NCBI GenBank assembly: GCA_002682825.1
Contig: NOKP01000020.1
Location: 62,001-126,000 of the forward strand
Source of the DNA: Neonectria sp. B-13
Lineage: Eukaryota; Ascomycota; Sordariomycetes; Hypocreales; Nectriaceae
Direction: 5' to 3'
DNA: 64,000 nucleotides
The notes under the pieces were generated by a model. That model searched no databases and was not told the origin of the DNA. It saw nothing but the letters and a program-made list of their open reading frames with translations. A program made the translations under genes and the position numbers. Below are positions 33,014 through 44,749 of this stretch, one piece after another. Every line of letters starts with the position of its first letter. Within the stretch, counting starts at the first letter, position 1.

Positions 33014-35359
33014 TCACAGTTTCTCCAGACGCCTTGCCATCTTTTCAACTTCCACAAACTGGTAAAAGTAATCGAGGCTGGACGGGTTCGCCAACGCCTT
33101 ACTCGCCTTGATTTTGAAACCCGAGATAATCTGCTTAACAGGTAATTCGACCTTTTTATGGGTTGCAGTCATCTGGCTCAACGTCAGCGGTGTGTAAAAC
33201 AGATTAAAAGATACATTTTGTCTTACCGGTATCTCTGGTGCTTCGAAGATATACTTTGGTATGTGTCTCCTGCTTAGAGCCCGGCCAATAGCCGCCTTGA
33301 TCTCAGAGATAAGTCGGCGGGTGAGACGACAGCCATCACGCATGACCAAGAAAAGAATAACAGACTCGTCTGCGTCGTTTGGCCTTCTTTGAGCCACGCA
33401 CAAGCTGTCATCCACTTCCTCAGAAAAGGTGGCATCCATAACGGAGTAAATTTCAGAGCTCCCGAAACGGACTCCAGATGGATTCAATACGCCATCAGCT
33501 CGACCCATGAAATGAATGTTTAGCGTTTGGGGATGTATCATGCACAAGTCACCATGGGTCCAGGTGTGCTTAAAGCGAGCGAAGTAGCTTGAGTGGTACC
33601 TCGAACCTGGCAGAGCGGGTGCCAGGGATGACGAGTCTCCCCAAAAGAAGCATGGCATGTTTGGAAATGCTGCTGTTGCGACAAGCTCACCCGCGGTCCC
33701 TAGCGGCACAGGCGTCCCAACTTCCTCCCCAGCGGAATCGTAGATGGATATAGGGACACCTAGAGACGGACCCTGAGTCCCGCCCACGTACACGGGAGAC
33801 AAGGGGTTACCTGTGCCAAAACATCCTGCCTAATAATAACGTTAGGAAAAGCTTCACAGTCAATCCAAAGGATGGGGGACCCATCTACTCACAATGTCTG
33901 TTCCACCGGACTTATTTATCAAGTGAATCGAAGAGGGGAATCCGAAGTCATATACCCACTCGAACAATTGGTCAGAGAGCACCATCCCGGTGGACGTGAT
34001 CGTTCGGAGCGCACTGAGGTCGGCTGTATCCCTGGGACTAATGCCGCTCTTTGCCATTTCCTGCATCCATCGCGGGCTTGTACCAAACACAGTGACGCGT
34101 TGCTGACCAAGAATGTCAACCATGGTTGTCTTGTCTGGCATGAAAGGCGATCCGTCATATGCTACAATCCGAGCGCCGAGGATCATGTTGGCTATTTGGA
34201 GAACGTACATGATCCATCCCGTAGTCGTGTATTGAAAGACGGTGGAGTCGGCTGACACGCAATCGTGGAGGCGCCCTTCCTTGATGAGGTTGAGAAGTAC
34301 TCCTCCAACAGAATGGACGATAGGTTTCGGTGTGCCCGTCGTGCCAGAAGAGTAGCATATGAGGAGCGGGCTATGGAATGGAACACGAACAAAAGGCGGG
34401 CGTGCATTTGGAGGAGCCAGAGAAAGAAGGGTCGACAATGTCTCGGCACCAGAAATGGCAGACAGATGCGCAGGTTTCTCAACCCGTTGCATGACGATCA
34501 GGCCAGACAGATTCTTGCACGACTTCATCCCCTCCATGACTCGGCCCATCTTAGCAGTGAGGTCCACCGTCTTTCCATTGTATACGGTAACATTGTCAAA
34601 GAATATAAGCTGAAAGGAGTCAGTCAAAGTTGAGGGTGAGACAGTATGTTTTGTAGTGTCTTGAGCTTGCCTTGGGGTCAATCTGCACACTTCTTTGCAA
34701 GATTCCGTCGACACCCATGTCAGTGGACGCACTGACAAAGATAGCACCTAGCCATGTGGTCGCCAGAAATACGAGCAAAGTGTGGATAGAGTTGGAGCCG
34801 ACAACTATCACCCGATCACCTTGTCGGACACCGCGAGCGCTGAGGGCTGCTGCCAGACGGGCAGCATCTTTGCGCAACGTAGCCCACGAGAAATGGCGCA
34901 CGTCTGTGTTGCCCTCGCGTATCTCTGTGAAAGAAATCTTGTCGTCTTCCTTTCCAACGACGCCTTGATAGCTTGTAGGGTCGGAGGCGTTGCGGGAATA
35001 GAGGATGTTTTCCGCCCAATTGAGACTGACGCCAGGGAACCAGCGAGGGACACTATCAATTTCGGCCGACTCGTCGACAACACTGGAAGGAAATCCGGTG
35101 TAGATTATATTTGCCCAGTGGAAAAGCTGTGCGTAGAAGGCGATGCGATTCTTGGTGGAATATGTGTAAAGATCTTGGAATGACTGGACACGTCAGCTTC
35201 GGCACCTCAATGACGTTACTCAACATCGTGGATCTGGCGCCTACAAACCTCAAGCTGGATGTCTTGGTTCTTGTTTATGGTCTGTATAAAACAGTGCATC
35301 TGAGTCGCCTTTGGGTTGCTTGACTCCCAGAGCTTGCGAGGCATGATCTGACCCATCAT
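33014..35359 (-). CDS. Acetoacetyl-CoA synthetase
   Basis: Activates acetoacetate to acetoacetyl-CoA with ATP (ANL adenylating enzyme family). Five exons fit in frame: 35359-35249, 35183-34671, 34609-33893, 33829-33227 and 33172-33014, giving 700 residues, close to the family length. Start MMGQIMPRKLWESSNP is characteristic of this enzyme. Other markers are FQDLYTYSTKNR, ENILYSR, the P-loop-like YSSGTTGTPKPIVHS, the TTTGWIMY motif, INKSGGTDI, ADGVLNPSGVRFGSSEIY and the end segment KKVELPVKQIISG. Intron 2 has a GC donor (GCAAGC) and AG acceptor. The last intron has a length divisible by three and no stop, so automatic annotation could retain it. It is tail-to-tail with nothing and lies 0.6 kb from a P450 on the same strand. 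The enzyme would complement a leucine-type degradation route that yields acetoacetate. Confidence 0.92.
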
Positions 35360-35976
35360 CTTGTCACCAACGTCCAGATCTGGATGCAAAAAAAGATCAA
35401 CATCATGGCAGGCACGTTGAGCTTTAATAATAAATAAGTGAAAGAACGGGAGATATTACGCTAAGCCAATGCCGAGCGGGCCGCGGCGCTAGGCGACCAA
35501 CCGGTCTGCTCTTGAGATGGAGCTGAAAGCAGCTCCGGCGGCTGATTCCTCGGGTTTTCGGTAATAAGCCCAGGCAAAAGTGGTCCGAGACTTGGCGGAA
35601 TTCTGTCTCAGTTGGACGTCCGCATGCATCATTGGCGGAACAACAAGACCGGCCGCTTTTGCAGCGCATAAGATGAGCGAGCAATGTGCCGAGATCTATA
35701 CAGTGACGGAAACTGTGCTGGAAATGGCAGAAAGCATTTATGTCGTGCCGGGCAGGAGTGGAATTTAGACGTTGACGAGCGTGTCCTGCAAAAGAACAAG
35801 CGGGTTGTATACCCTGAACCAAACTATTGTATGTCTTCACACGTCCCAATCAATCTTACATGGCTAAGTGGAATTCTGCCTTTTATTTTGTGTTTCGTTT
35901 CTTCTTAGGTAAAAAGGCAATTTTGTTATAAGCCAATGATGGCTAAACTAATAACTCGTCCTAATATCATTGCTCT
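35360..35976. promoter_or_regulatory. Upstream region of acetoacetyl-CoA synthetase
   Basis: About 600 bp between the synthetase start and the P450 stop, both minus strand. No convincing ORF; a GC-rich patch (GAGCGGGCCGCGGCGC) occurs at about 35476. Confidence 0.4.
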
Positions 35977-37981
35977 CTATTTGCCGTGGTCAAACGTCAT
36001 TCCCTCTGGAACCTTGAGCCACTGCAGAGTCTCTGGGTGCAGATATTTCTGGCAGTTCTGAGCTTCTTTCCTCATAATAGTTGCTTTGGCCTCGGATCGT
36101 GGCTCGATAATAGCTTGGAAGTCTGCTGGTTGGACGGTAATACCGCCGACCAAATCCTCCGGGTCATAAATCATAGGACGCCCATCTTGGCCTTTGGCAG
36201 GAGAAAAGTCAAACCCCCAGAGGAATCGCGAGATACCCAAGAAGAGAGATCTCTCGGCAATGTGGATGCCCTGACAAAGGCGACGTCCTGCGCCAAAAAC
36301 GAAATTATCACGCTTTGTGACGTCTCCGACGGCAGATTGATAAAGAGTCGTGTTGTCGCCCTTGAAACGGTCCGGATTGAACACGCGCGGGTTTGGGGAT
36401 CGTTTTTCGTCCATATGAATTGACCTAAATTGTGATTTATCAGACTTGTATGCCATCAACCTTTGGAAATATAATACGGACCAGACGTTATTGATGACTG
36501 TAGCTCCTTTTGGGATGTAGTATCCCTGATAAGTGTCCTCCTTGATAAGAGCATGAGGCACACCAAGGATGACTGTGGGCATCCAGCGGACACTTTCCTT
36601 GATACAGCAGCGAATGAAAGGCATTTGGTCATAGTCTTCCATAGTCGGCAGGCGATCGGGACCAACTACACGGTCGATTTCTTCTTGGCCTCTCTTTTGG
36701 ATTTCAGGCCAAATGAGAATCGCCAGGATGTAGCCATAGAGTGTGGAAGCGGTTGTATCTGATCCAGCTTCGAGGAGCGACCCACTAATGTAACCTGCAG
36801 CGTCATCGGAAAACTTCTCATTCAACTGCGATTTGTAAATGTCGTCGCAAAAGCATGGCTGTTAGGTGTAGTAGTGTTAGTAAACGATCTGTCCCGGATA
36901 CTGGTGAGATAAAATGAAGCACATACTAGTCCAGTGCCGTCAACGATAGCCTTCTTCGCCCTCATCCAGTGGGCTACATATAGCTTCTTCTCAACCTCAT
37001 GCAAACGCTTTGCATAGTTGACATTTGGCGCCAGGAAATCCGGGAGCTTTTGTAGGACAGGGTACAGATCCGCTAGCTGGGCACTTGAACTCCCGGATAA
37101 CTGGCCCCATTTCTCGAAACACTAGGAGAAGTCAGTTGTAATGCGCACAAGAGAAAGTCTGCAGCGGATAAAGTACACGAAAGAGCTGGAGCAGATTTGG
37201 ATCTTGGTTATTGGTGCATCGGTAGCCAAATATCATCTGGGTAGAGAGAGAATAGGTGAAACGTCGAATGTGGAGCAAGAAAAGTTGCGGAGTATCGAGT
37301 AGATCTGCTAAAAGGACCTTGTTCTCGAGGTCTTGGTAGGGCACATAGGTTACGGCAGCGGTGATGTTTAGGGCTTTGTGGATCATGCGATGAATCATGC
37401 GCCAATTGTTGCCATATCTCTGTCATCTGTGTTAGCCGCGGAAAGAGAAGCTGATAGCTAACACTCCTTACCATAACAACAAGTCTGAGGTTGCCACTTG
37501 CAATCCGCTGGCCGATGAACATATCAGGTCTGTCGGAGTACACGCCGCTCTTTTTATCCAAGAGGTCTTTGACCGTCTCATCAGAAGAGAGGACCACGCA
37601 AGTCTTAGTGCCGAGGATGAGTGAGTAGATTGGTCTGCATGGCTATTGTTAGCAACAACCGGGGGGGGGGGGATGCTTGTCACAGGTCAAAATCTGGGGT
37701 AAGATTACTGACCCATATTCTTTTGCCCACTTCTGGAACTGCAGATGGGGTCTTTTCGTCGGCATCTGGAGGAGCCAATGAGACTCCAGGGCTTTTAGGG
37801 GCGGGTTCAGGGGCTGGACGTAACTTACCAGGTGCAGGTTGCCAAGAAGTGGAATCGTTGGTGGGCCAGGAGGGAAGCCATGGGGCCGCCGGCCAACTCT
37901 GCTGACTTTGTACAGCAGCAACAGGGCGGAAGCAGCCACCAAGCTGAAGACGATCAAGGCGAAGTTTGAGACGAGAGCCAT
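35977..37981 (-). CDS. Cytochrome P450 monooxygenase
   Basis: Membrane-anchored haem monooxygenase, about 520-530 residues over roughly eight exons. The N-terminal anchor (FALIVFSLVAASALLLLY) is followed by a proline hinge FPPGPPTIPLLGN. Further family motifs are the I-helix AGSDTTAS, ExxR in KESVRW, PERF-like NPDRF and the haem loop FGAGRRLCQG with the Cys ligand. All introns read by hand keep the frame, including one in NNVW/SIHMDEKR. The general shape resembles fungal O-methylsterigmatocystin-oxidoreductase-like P450s, but that gives no substrate. Intron 2 contains a run of about 12 C. The gene starts 0.7 kb from the E1-beta gene and is transcribed divergently from it, so they may share regulation. 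Confidence 0.9.
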
Positions 37982-38685
37982 CTTGTGGTTAGGTCCGAGA
38001 CTATGGGTTTAGTCGACCTAAAAACGACTGCGACCTTTATCACCGCTGACTTTATACGTGAACTATCTCTGTCGCTGTCGTGACGATGGCTAGGGTATCT
38101 AGGGGACGTCTGGGGTGCGTGCAAACGCGGGGAAGCAGCCCCGCCAGGAGCGGGCGGCAAAGAGACTAAAGCAACTATTATTCATCGTCAACCAACCGCG
38201 CCCTTGCCTTGTTCTAAATCCGGTAATGCCGATGTCAGAGTCTCGTGCCCGAAGCCGAAGCCGTTGCGGAGCCCGAGCCCGAGCCCGAGCACGAGAGACA
38301 GGCTTCGCACTGCTTCACGTAATTACTGTGAAGCTTGCTTATCAACGAGCGCCGGCCATGCCATAGCCGTCGCGCGGCCAAGCAGCCGCGGATCAAATGG
38401 CCCGCCCTGGGAGCCGAGAGAGTGCTATGTCCCATGCTACCAACCACGCGCTGCCACCCTCGGCACGAAAGAACCCCCAATGCAAGCAGAGTATTGAACT
38501 GCCATTGAGATCTGTCACTCGATGCCACGGGCCTCACGGCTGTGATCGGAGACGGCGCTTGTTCTAAGATGACAATGCTGTTGACGCTGCCTCATCAATC
38601 TCGTCCGCAACTCTCTTCTCCTTTCCCCTCTAGCTTGTCTCGATTGCGTGTTGCTGCCCCCAGTTGATCGATTGAAGTCTCGAGG
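37982..38685. promoter_or_regulatory. Shared divergent promoter, P450 / BCKDH E1-beta
   Basis: A 700-bp region between two divergent ATGs. It contains a CCCGAG/GCCGAA hexamer array (38245-38296) and CG-containing triplets compatible with Zn2Cys6 factor binding, such as CGG and CCG pairs. No gene was recognised. Confidence 0.55.
38245..38296. repeat. CCCGAG-type hexamer array
   Basis: Reads GCCCGAAGCCGAAGCC, a short spacer, and then AGCCCGAGCCCGAGCCCGAG. It lies in the P450/E1-beta divergent promoter. Related arrays occur at 52261, 56612, 47718 and 48611. Confidence 0.8.
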
Positions 38686-39994
38686 ATGGCGTTGCTACGA
38701 AACACCATGTTGCCATCATTTAACTGGACGAAAAGCCAGTTGCTGTCTTCTTGTCGGTCTTATGCAACCCAGACCGCCCAAGGCTCGGCTCCCCGATTAA
38801 ATCGACCAATTGACTTCGGGACCACTCGGCTTCTTCACCACGACCCGGAAACACTAGCGTCTGCGCCCGAGTTACCCAACGACGGGCCATCAACAAGGCT
38901 GAACCTGTGCCAGTCGGTCAACTCAGCCTTGCACACGGCCTTGGGCTTGTCGGATCGCGTCCTGTGTTTCGGCGAAGACGTGGCCTTTGGCGGAGTCTTC
39001 CGATGCACTACGGGGCTGCAAAGCGAGTACGGAAGACAGAGGGTCTTCAATACGCCCATCACAGAACAAGGCATCGTCGGAGTCGCCATTGGGGCTGCTG
39101 CCGAGGGCATGAAACCGGTCGTCGAGATCCAATTTGCCGATTACGTTTATCCAGCTTTCGATCAAATCGTCAATGAGGCGGCCAAGTTCCGTTACCGTGA
39201 AGGAACCTCAGGTGCCAATCTTGGAGGAATGGTGATCCGCATGCCTTGCGGCGGCGTGGGGCATGGAGCGCTGTATGCGGACCTGGGACTTGGGACCTGT
39301 AACTCCGAGTTGTAATGTTGATGCTGACCAGTGCTACAGATACCACACGCAATCACCCGAGTCTCTTTTTTGCCATGTTCCCGGCTTTCGAGTTGTCGTG
39401 CCACGGTCGCCTTCTCAGGCAAAAGGTCTCTTGCTCGCAAGCATCCTGGACAGCAAAGACCCCACCATCTTCCTCGAACCGAAGATCCTCTATCGCGCAG
39501 CAGTCGAGATGGTCCCAGATCAAGCCTACACACTCCCTCTCGGAAAGGCAGAGGTCTTGAAACCAGGAAATGACTTGACAATCATCTCATATGGTCGGCC
39601 GCTCTATACCTGCCAGGCAGCTATAGAAGCCGCTGAAAAGGACCGGCCGGGGCTGAGCGTCGAGCTAATTGATCTTCGAACAATTTACCCCTGGGATCAA
39701 GAGACAATCCTAAACAGCGTGAAAACGACCGGCAAGGCCATTGTTGTCCATGAGAGCATGGTGAACTATGGAGTCGGTGCGGAAATTGCTGCTACGATAC
39801 AGGACCGCGCATTCTTCTCCTTGCGTGCGCCAGTGAAGAGAATCGCCGGCTTGACAACCCATACTGGCCTCTCATATGAAAAATACATTTTACCAGACGT
39901 TGCTCGTATGTGTACGGTCATTTCACTATTTATCAAGATACTGACTGCTTTCCCAGGTGTTTACGATGGCATCCTTGAGCAGATTGAACATTGA
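38686..39994 (+). CDS. Branched-chain alpha-keto acid dehydrogenase E1 beta subunit
   Basis: Beta subunit of the thiamine-diphosphate-dependent E1 of a mitochondrial BCKDH complex. Exons 38686-39272, 39340-39905 and 39957-39994 give 396 residues. The N-terminus is rich in Ser, Arg and Leu with few acidic residues (to about residue 30, [10 protein letters not shown]), consistent with a mitochondrial presequence. Family signatures are LNRPIDFGT, the E1-beta [13 protein letters not shown] segment, [77 protein letters not shown] and [15 protein letters not shown]. The resemblance is to the branched-chain rather than pyruvate E1-beta. Adjacent genes encode E1-alpha and E2, so all dedicated subunits are clustered; E3 is not in the window. 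Confidence 0.92.
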
Positions 39995-40403
39995 GCGACT
40001 TCAACTTTGCACATGACACAACCTACGAGATCAACTACCCCCGTCACCAAACTTTTCCATGAATATGACTTGTATGGCTCAATGTTGATTTGTCTGAGAT
40101 TTGTCGGGAAGCAGTTAAATTTGTCAAGCAGTTTAATTAGAAAAGTCGACTTGTCCACGCTTCCTTTCCTTTGGTCAACGAAGGGTGTTGGTCTTATGTT
40201 TGGTCCGGGTCGATGAGGCGCACTGGTAGACAACAATCTTCATAACCCTTTAATAAGATCATTCACTACACAGTGTCTGTCGGCACATCATCTGATGCAA
40301 CTAACTCACCCTCGATGGAGCGGACAGCCAGATACCAGTCTGTCGGCAAATGAACAGGAATGCTTCTCAGTCTAATCCAAGTATTTACCCAAACTGGTAC
40401 AAT
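39995..40403. other. Convergent intergenic region E1-beta / E1-alpha
   Basis: About 400 bp between two convergent genes. Presumably both 3' UTRs; no other feature seen. Confidence 0.5.
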
Positions 40404-42018
40404 TTATAGCGCATCCAACCCCCCAACATGGTTCTTGACGTCGTACTCAGCTGGGTACTTCTTCATGAGCTTCCGCAGATTCTCCCGCTGATACTCAGCT
40501 TCTTCAGTCAACTCGGCGTAAACATCTGTGAAAATCTCTTTGAGCGCCGGTTTCTTCTCCTTCTCGGCGGCGGTCAACTCTCGAATGACACTTCTACGAA
40601 TATCTTTTCTGGTATGCACATCGAGCTCGTCGGACCAGAGCCCTTTGCGCGCCAGGTATTGGCGCAACCTAGAGATGGGATTACCTTGCGGACCTTTCCA
40701 GAACGCAATGTCATCGGGATTTCGATACGCCGTGCTGTCGTCGCTCGTGCTGTGGTGGGAAATCCTGTAGCTCATGAATTCGAGAAGGATGGGGCGCCCT
40801 TCTACTGCTCTTCGCCTGGCCTCCTTGGTAGCCTCATAAACGGCAAAGATATCGGTTCCGTCAACCCGAAGAGCCTCAATGCCGTAAGCCATGCCGCGGC
40901 AAGCAATGCCGTCTCCTCGGTATTGCTCCTCGGCCGGTGTTGAAATAGCATAGCCATTGTTGCGGCAGATGAAGATCACCGGGCTTTCCATAGTCGCGGC
41001 CATATTCAATGCGCCATGGAAATCGCCTTCACTGGTAGCTCCCTCACCAAAATACGTAACTCCAACTCTGGGTTCCCGAGTTGAATCCGCCTGGTCCTGT
41101 AGCTTCAAGGCATAAGCAGCACCCACAGCATGGGGAATTTGCGTTCCGAGGGTAGACGCAACGGAATGCTAGGGCCAAGTCAGCCTTTTGTATGATATTT
41201 GACATGGGATATCAGCTGCATGAGTGAGTCGGAGGAACGAAGGCTTACAATTCCGGTCTTCTCTCTTCCCGTGTAGTGATTCGGCATGTTCCGGCCCTTT
41301 CCAGGGTCATTGCAATTGGCAGTTAATTGGCTCATAAAGTCCTTCAACTTGAAGCCGCGCTGTAAGAACACACCTTGTTCCCTGTATTGGCAAGTAATGA
41401 TGTCGCCTTTCCCAAGAGCAGCGGCTGATCCAGTCATGATGGCCTCTTCGCCCGCAGAAACCTGTGGTTTGTTGCTTAGCTTGTATCCTCGGCTCTTCCA
41501 AGAGTTTTGAGCAACCAACCATGTAAAAGCTGACACGGCCGTGTCTTTGTGCGTCGAACATGATGCTGTCCATGATGTTGACTGGGAAGAAACGAGTCAG
41601 CCAATGATTGCACTCGTCGTTGCTGAGGACGCACTCGTAAGCATATTCTTGTACCACTGGACGATGTCGGCGTCTGGAATCGCGGTGCTCAACTGGGACG
41701 GATCTTCGATCTCGTTGCTTGCATTCAGGATGCTATAGGTGGGTATTGGCGCCATTTGAGATGGCATCACCCATTCCATTTTCGAGGTTAGGGGACTCTT
41801 GATTGCGCCAGGGAAAGGTGGACTGCTGTCTCTTAGCAAACCATCGACGATGTCGGCGTCAAGGTCCAGGGTTTTGTTTCTTACCGAGTCGCCTGGGCCG
41901 ACGTGCTTGAGGTCGATAAGCAGCGCCCCCAACTAGGCGGAGCCCGTCGGTGACAATAGTCTGTCAGTGCTCTTGGCCGAAATCGCTGTGCCAATCTTGA
42001 CCGGACCATTTCAATCAT
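40404..42018 (-). CDS. Branched-chain alpha-keto acid dehydrogenase E1 alpha subunit
   Basis: Catalytic, thiamine-diphosphate-binding alpha subunit. Exons 42018-41885, 41831-41635, 41581-41520, 41461-41249 and 41168-40404 keep frame and give 456 residues. The chosen start (ATG at 42018, or 42009) yields an Arg-rich presequence, MVRSRLAQRFRPRALTDYC then RCLSTSS, as expected for mitochondrial import; the first exon would be missed if only the long ORF were followed. Signatures include GAIKSPLTSKMEWV, IPTYSILNASNEI, QRHGRVSFYM, CQYREQGVFLQRGF, the ThDP motif GEGATSEGDFHGALNMAAT to CRNNGYAIST, and YRISHHSTSDDSTAYR, whose serines correspond to the phosphorylation loop. It is divergent from E2 across 350 bp and convergent with E1-beta. 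Confidence 0.92.
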
Positions 42019-42368
42019 TAGTGAGCTGAGAGCGTTTGGTTGACTGATGACAAACCCCCAAAATAAAGCCTTTTCAGATATAAGAACGTTTATAGAATGA
42101 AAGGAATGGCTGTTCGTAATGTGGCCCGTCCAAATATGTATCTTTCTATCCTTGCTGTGGAAATAAGAATTGCTCCGGCTTCAGACAATCCAAGACCGCG
42201 GCAGCAATGACGGGCCGCGGCTGAGCCCGGCCCGCCGAAAGGAACCCCAAGGACAAGCGCACGGGATTCTTGGGAATGAAAAACATACTTTACTCGCTTC
42301 GACTTTGTCATATCCCAGACTTGCATCATTCTACCCCCTTCTTGGTCCTTTTCGAGTCAAGATTCACC
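42019..42368. promoter_or_regulatory. Shared divergent promoter, E1-alpha / E2
   Basis: 350 bp between divergent ATGs of two subunits of one complex. It includes a GC-rich patch at about 42195-42240 (GACCGCGGCAGC, GGGCCGCGGCTGAGCCCGG) with CGG/CCG triplets that could be Zn2Cys6 sites. Such an arrangement favours stoichiometric expression. Confidence 0.55.
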
Positions 42369-44347
42369 ATGTTTGGCCTAAGACGGTCCTGCACACGAAC
42401 CCGGCTTCAGCCACAGCTGCTCCGGCCTCGCCCCGTCAGCATCACCCGCCCCAATGCCAATCTTATGCAGACACGCTCTCTCCGAAGCTCTCGGTGTCAC
42501 CTGGCAATCAAACCATACCTACTTGCGGATATTGGCGAAGGTTCGTTACCCATTTCCCGTCCACCAAAGATCAAGCATTGACCGTCACAGGAATTACCGA
42601 ATGCCAAATCATATCTTGGGAGGTGAAGGACGGCGATGAGGTCGAAGAATTTGATCCAATCTGCGAAGTTCAATCAGATAAAGCTTCGGTCGAGGTGATT
42701 GGTTTCCCGGTGCATCGCTGAATGTGAAAGAAGTTTGAGGCACCAAAGCTAACGACCCGGCTGTCTCACAGATCACATCACGCTTCAGTGGTACCATCCA
42801 CAAACTTCACTACAATGTTGGTGATGTTGCAAAAGTCGGCTCTGTACGNNNNNNNNNNNNNNNNNNNNNNNNNNNNNNNNNNNNNNNNNNNNNNNNNNNN
42901 NNNNNNNNNNNNNNNNNNNNNNNNNNNNNNNNNNNNNNNNNNNNNNNNNNNNNNNNNNNNNNNNNNNNNNNNNNNNNNNNNNNNNNNNNNNNNNNNNNNN
43001 NNNNNNNNNNNNNNNNNNNNNNNNNNNNNNNNNNNNNNNNNNNNNNNNNNNNNNNNNNNNNNNNNNNNNNNNNNNNNNNNNNNNNNNNNNNNNNNNNNNN
43101 NNNNNNNNNNNNNNNNNNNNNNNNNNNNNNNNNNNNNTTTGATCCAATCTGCGAAGTTCAATCAGATAAAGCTTCGGTCGAGGTGATTGGTTTCCCGGTG
43201 CATCGCTGAATGTGAAAGAAGTTTGAGGCACCAAAGCTAACGACCCGGCTGTCTCACAGATCACATCACGCTTCAGTGGTACCATCCACAAACTTCACTA
43301 CAATGTTGGTGATGTTGCAAAAGTCGGCTCTGTACGTGACGCACTTGAACCTGGGCAGGTCTTGACACTAACGAGCGCAAGGCCCTTCTTGACATGGACG
43401 TTCAAGGGGACGAAGGAGAACCGGAACAAGCCGCTGGTGCAGCATCACCAGAAAAACCCGAAGCTATGTCAACTCCAGGGCTGACAAAGAATGCAACACA
43501 GCACCATGACACTCACATCGGCCCATCCAGTTCCGCAACGACTGGCATGGCGGGAGGACAAGACAAGCCGGCCGAGACAACCCAGTCAGACTACAAGGTA
43601 CCGCTCTCTCCTATCCAGAAACGGATGTTTGAGTCTATGACGAAGTCGCTGTCGGTGCCGCACTTTCTCTACACTCATGCGGTAGATCTGACAAGCGTCA
43701 TGGCCCTCCGCAAGACGGCATTGTCCGATGGCTCCCTCTCGTCCCACTTGCAAGATGAAGCGGGATCTGTCACTAAAATCACACCTCTTTCATTTGTGAT
43801 CAAGGCTCTGTCGCAAGCTCTGCTCTCCAACCCAATCCTGAACTCGGTCCTGGATACCGAAAGCGATCCAACGGAGCCGCAGCTGATAATCAAGCCGTCC
43901 CACAATATCGGCGTGGCGATGAATACGCCGCGGGGGCTTGTAGTGCCAGTGATACGAGATGTCCAAAACCATTCCGTGGCGTCACTTGCGAAGGAAATCT
44001 CCAGAATGGGTAACCTAGCCAGGGCGGGTAAGCTGAGGCCCCATGATATGAAGGGCGGCACGATCGTGGTCAGCAATATTGGAAGCATTGGTGGACATGC
44101 AGTGGCTCCGGTAATTATGACGCCCATGACGGCCATTGTTGCAGTTGGGAAGGTAGAACAAGTCCCTGTATTTGAGACTGGCGAGGACGGCAATGATGGC
44201 ATTGTGAAGAGAGATCGAGCAGTCTTGAGCTGGAGTGCCGACCATCGGGTGCTCGATGGCGCGACGGTGGCGAGATGCGCTCAGCAGGTTGAGAAGTGGC
44301 TGGCGGATATTAAGGGACATGATGTCCAGGCGGTTGTACTGCCCTAA
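42369..44347 (+). CDS. Branched-chain dihydrolipoyl acyltransferase (E2), no visible subunit-binding domain
   Basis: E2 core of the BCKDH complex. Using one copy of the duplicated segment, exons 42369-42540, 42591-42694, 43260-43331 and 43382-44347 fit in frame and give 437 residues. A presequence-like N-terminus is followed by a lipoyl domain (PYLLADIGEGITECQ to VGDVAKVGS) with the lipoyl-lysine motif SDKASVEI. A low-complexity linker of about 75 residues follows. The catalytic domain begins VPLSPIQKRMFESMTKSL and includes PHFLYTHAVDL, NTPRGLVVPVI, GGTIVVSNIGSIGG and the active-site DHRVLDG near the C-terminus. The peripheral subunit-binding domain that normally sits in the linker (TPAVR...G.G..GR) cannot be seen. 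A 289-base run of N interrupts the gene at 42849-43137. Confidence 0.88.
42650..42848 (+). repeat. 199-bp segment duplicated across the N gap (left copy)
   Basis: Identical by eye to 43138-43336. It contains the end of E2 exon 2, intron 2 and exon 3. Because each copy ends or begins exactly at the gap, the simplest reading is that two contigs overlapping by 199 bp were joined with Ns instead of being merged. Confidence 0.9.
42849..43137. other. Assembly gap (289 N)
   Basis: Unsequenced placeholder within the E2 gene, flanked by identical 199-bp copies. Probably no real sequence is missing. Confidence 0.9.
43138..43336 (+). repeat. 199-bp segment duplicated across the N gap (right copy)
   Basis: Second copy of 42650-42848. 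This copy continues correctly into E2 intron 3 (GTACGT donor at 43332) and the long last exon, so it is the one to use for the gene model. Confidence 0.9.
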
Positions 44348-44749
44348 ATGAATAAATAAAAGCGGAACTTTTAGGAAAAAGAATCGTGGTTTACTGCGAA
44401 ATATTAAAATCCCATACGTTATGTTAACATAATCATAATATTCAAGGTGAAGGGGAAAAAAAATTGAAAATAACTATCAGCGGAAGCAGTCATTGTGATT
44501 TCAACCGTCGTGTTGACAATGGAAGAAAGGCGCTGGCTGTGTTTGAAGTATGACTGGATCTGGCTAGATAAGTTACCCCGCATCTTCTACACAACGCATC
44601 CACAGCGACTAACTTAGCCGCTACTATCCGTATTAGCTGTGCTTTTGATTTTCCGGGGCTACCGGCGTACCCCATACTTTTGCAAACCCTCCACGGTTCC
44701 AAGCTTTGGGAAATCCGCCTCCTTTCATATTGACAAAACGACCCTTGAG
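44348..44749. promoter_or_regulatory. Region between E2 and the Zn2Cys6 regulator
   Basis: 400 bp carrying the E2 3' end and the upstream region of the regulator. The regulator frame stays open upstream to about 44636 but contains no ATG there, so this part is taken as leader. Confidence 0.5.

Noticed and set aside
34265..35183. Plus-strand ORFs of 80-133 codons across acetoacetyl-CoA synthetase
   Set aside because: Antisense to well-conserved exons of the synthetase.
38204..38537. ORFs on both strands rich in Pro/Ser/Arg repeats in the P450/E1-beta promoter
   Set aside because: They arise from translating the CCCGAG hexamer array; no start context or similarity.
42785..43291. ORFs running through the N gap
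   Set aside because: They are artefacts of translating Ns as open sequence.
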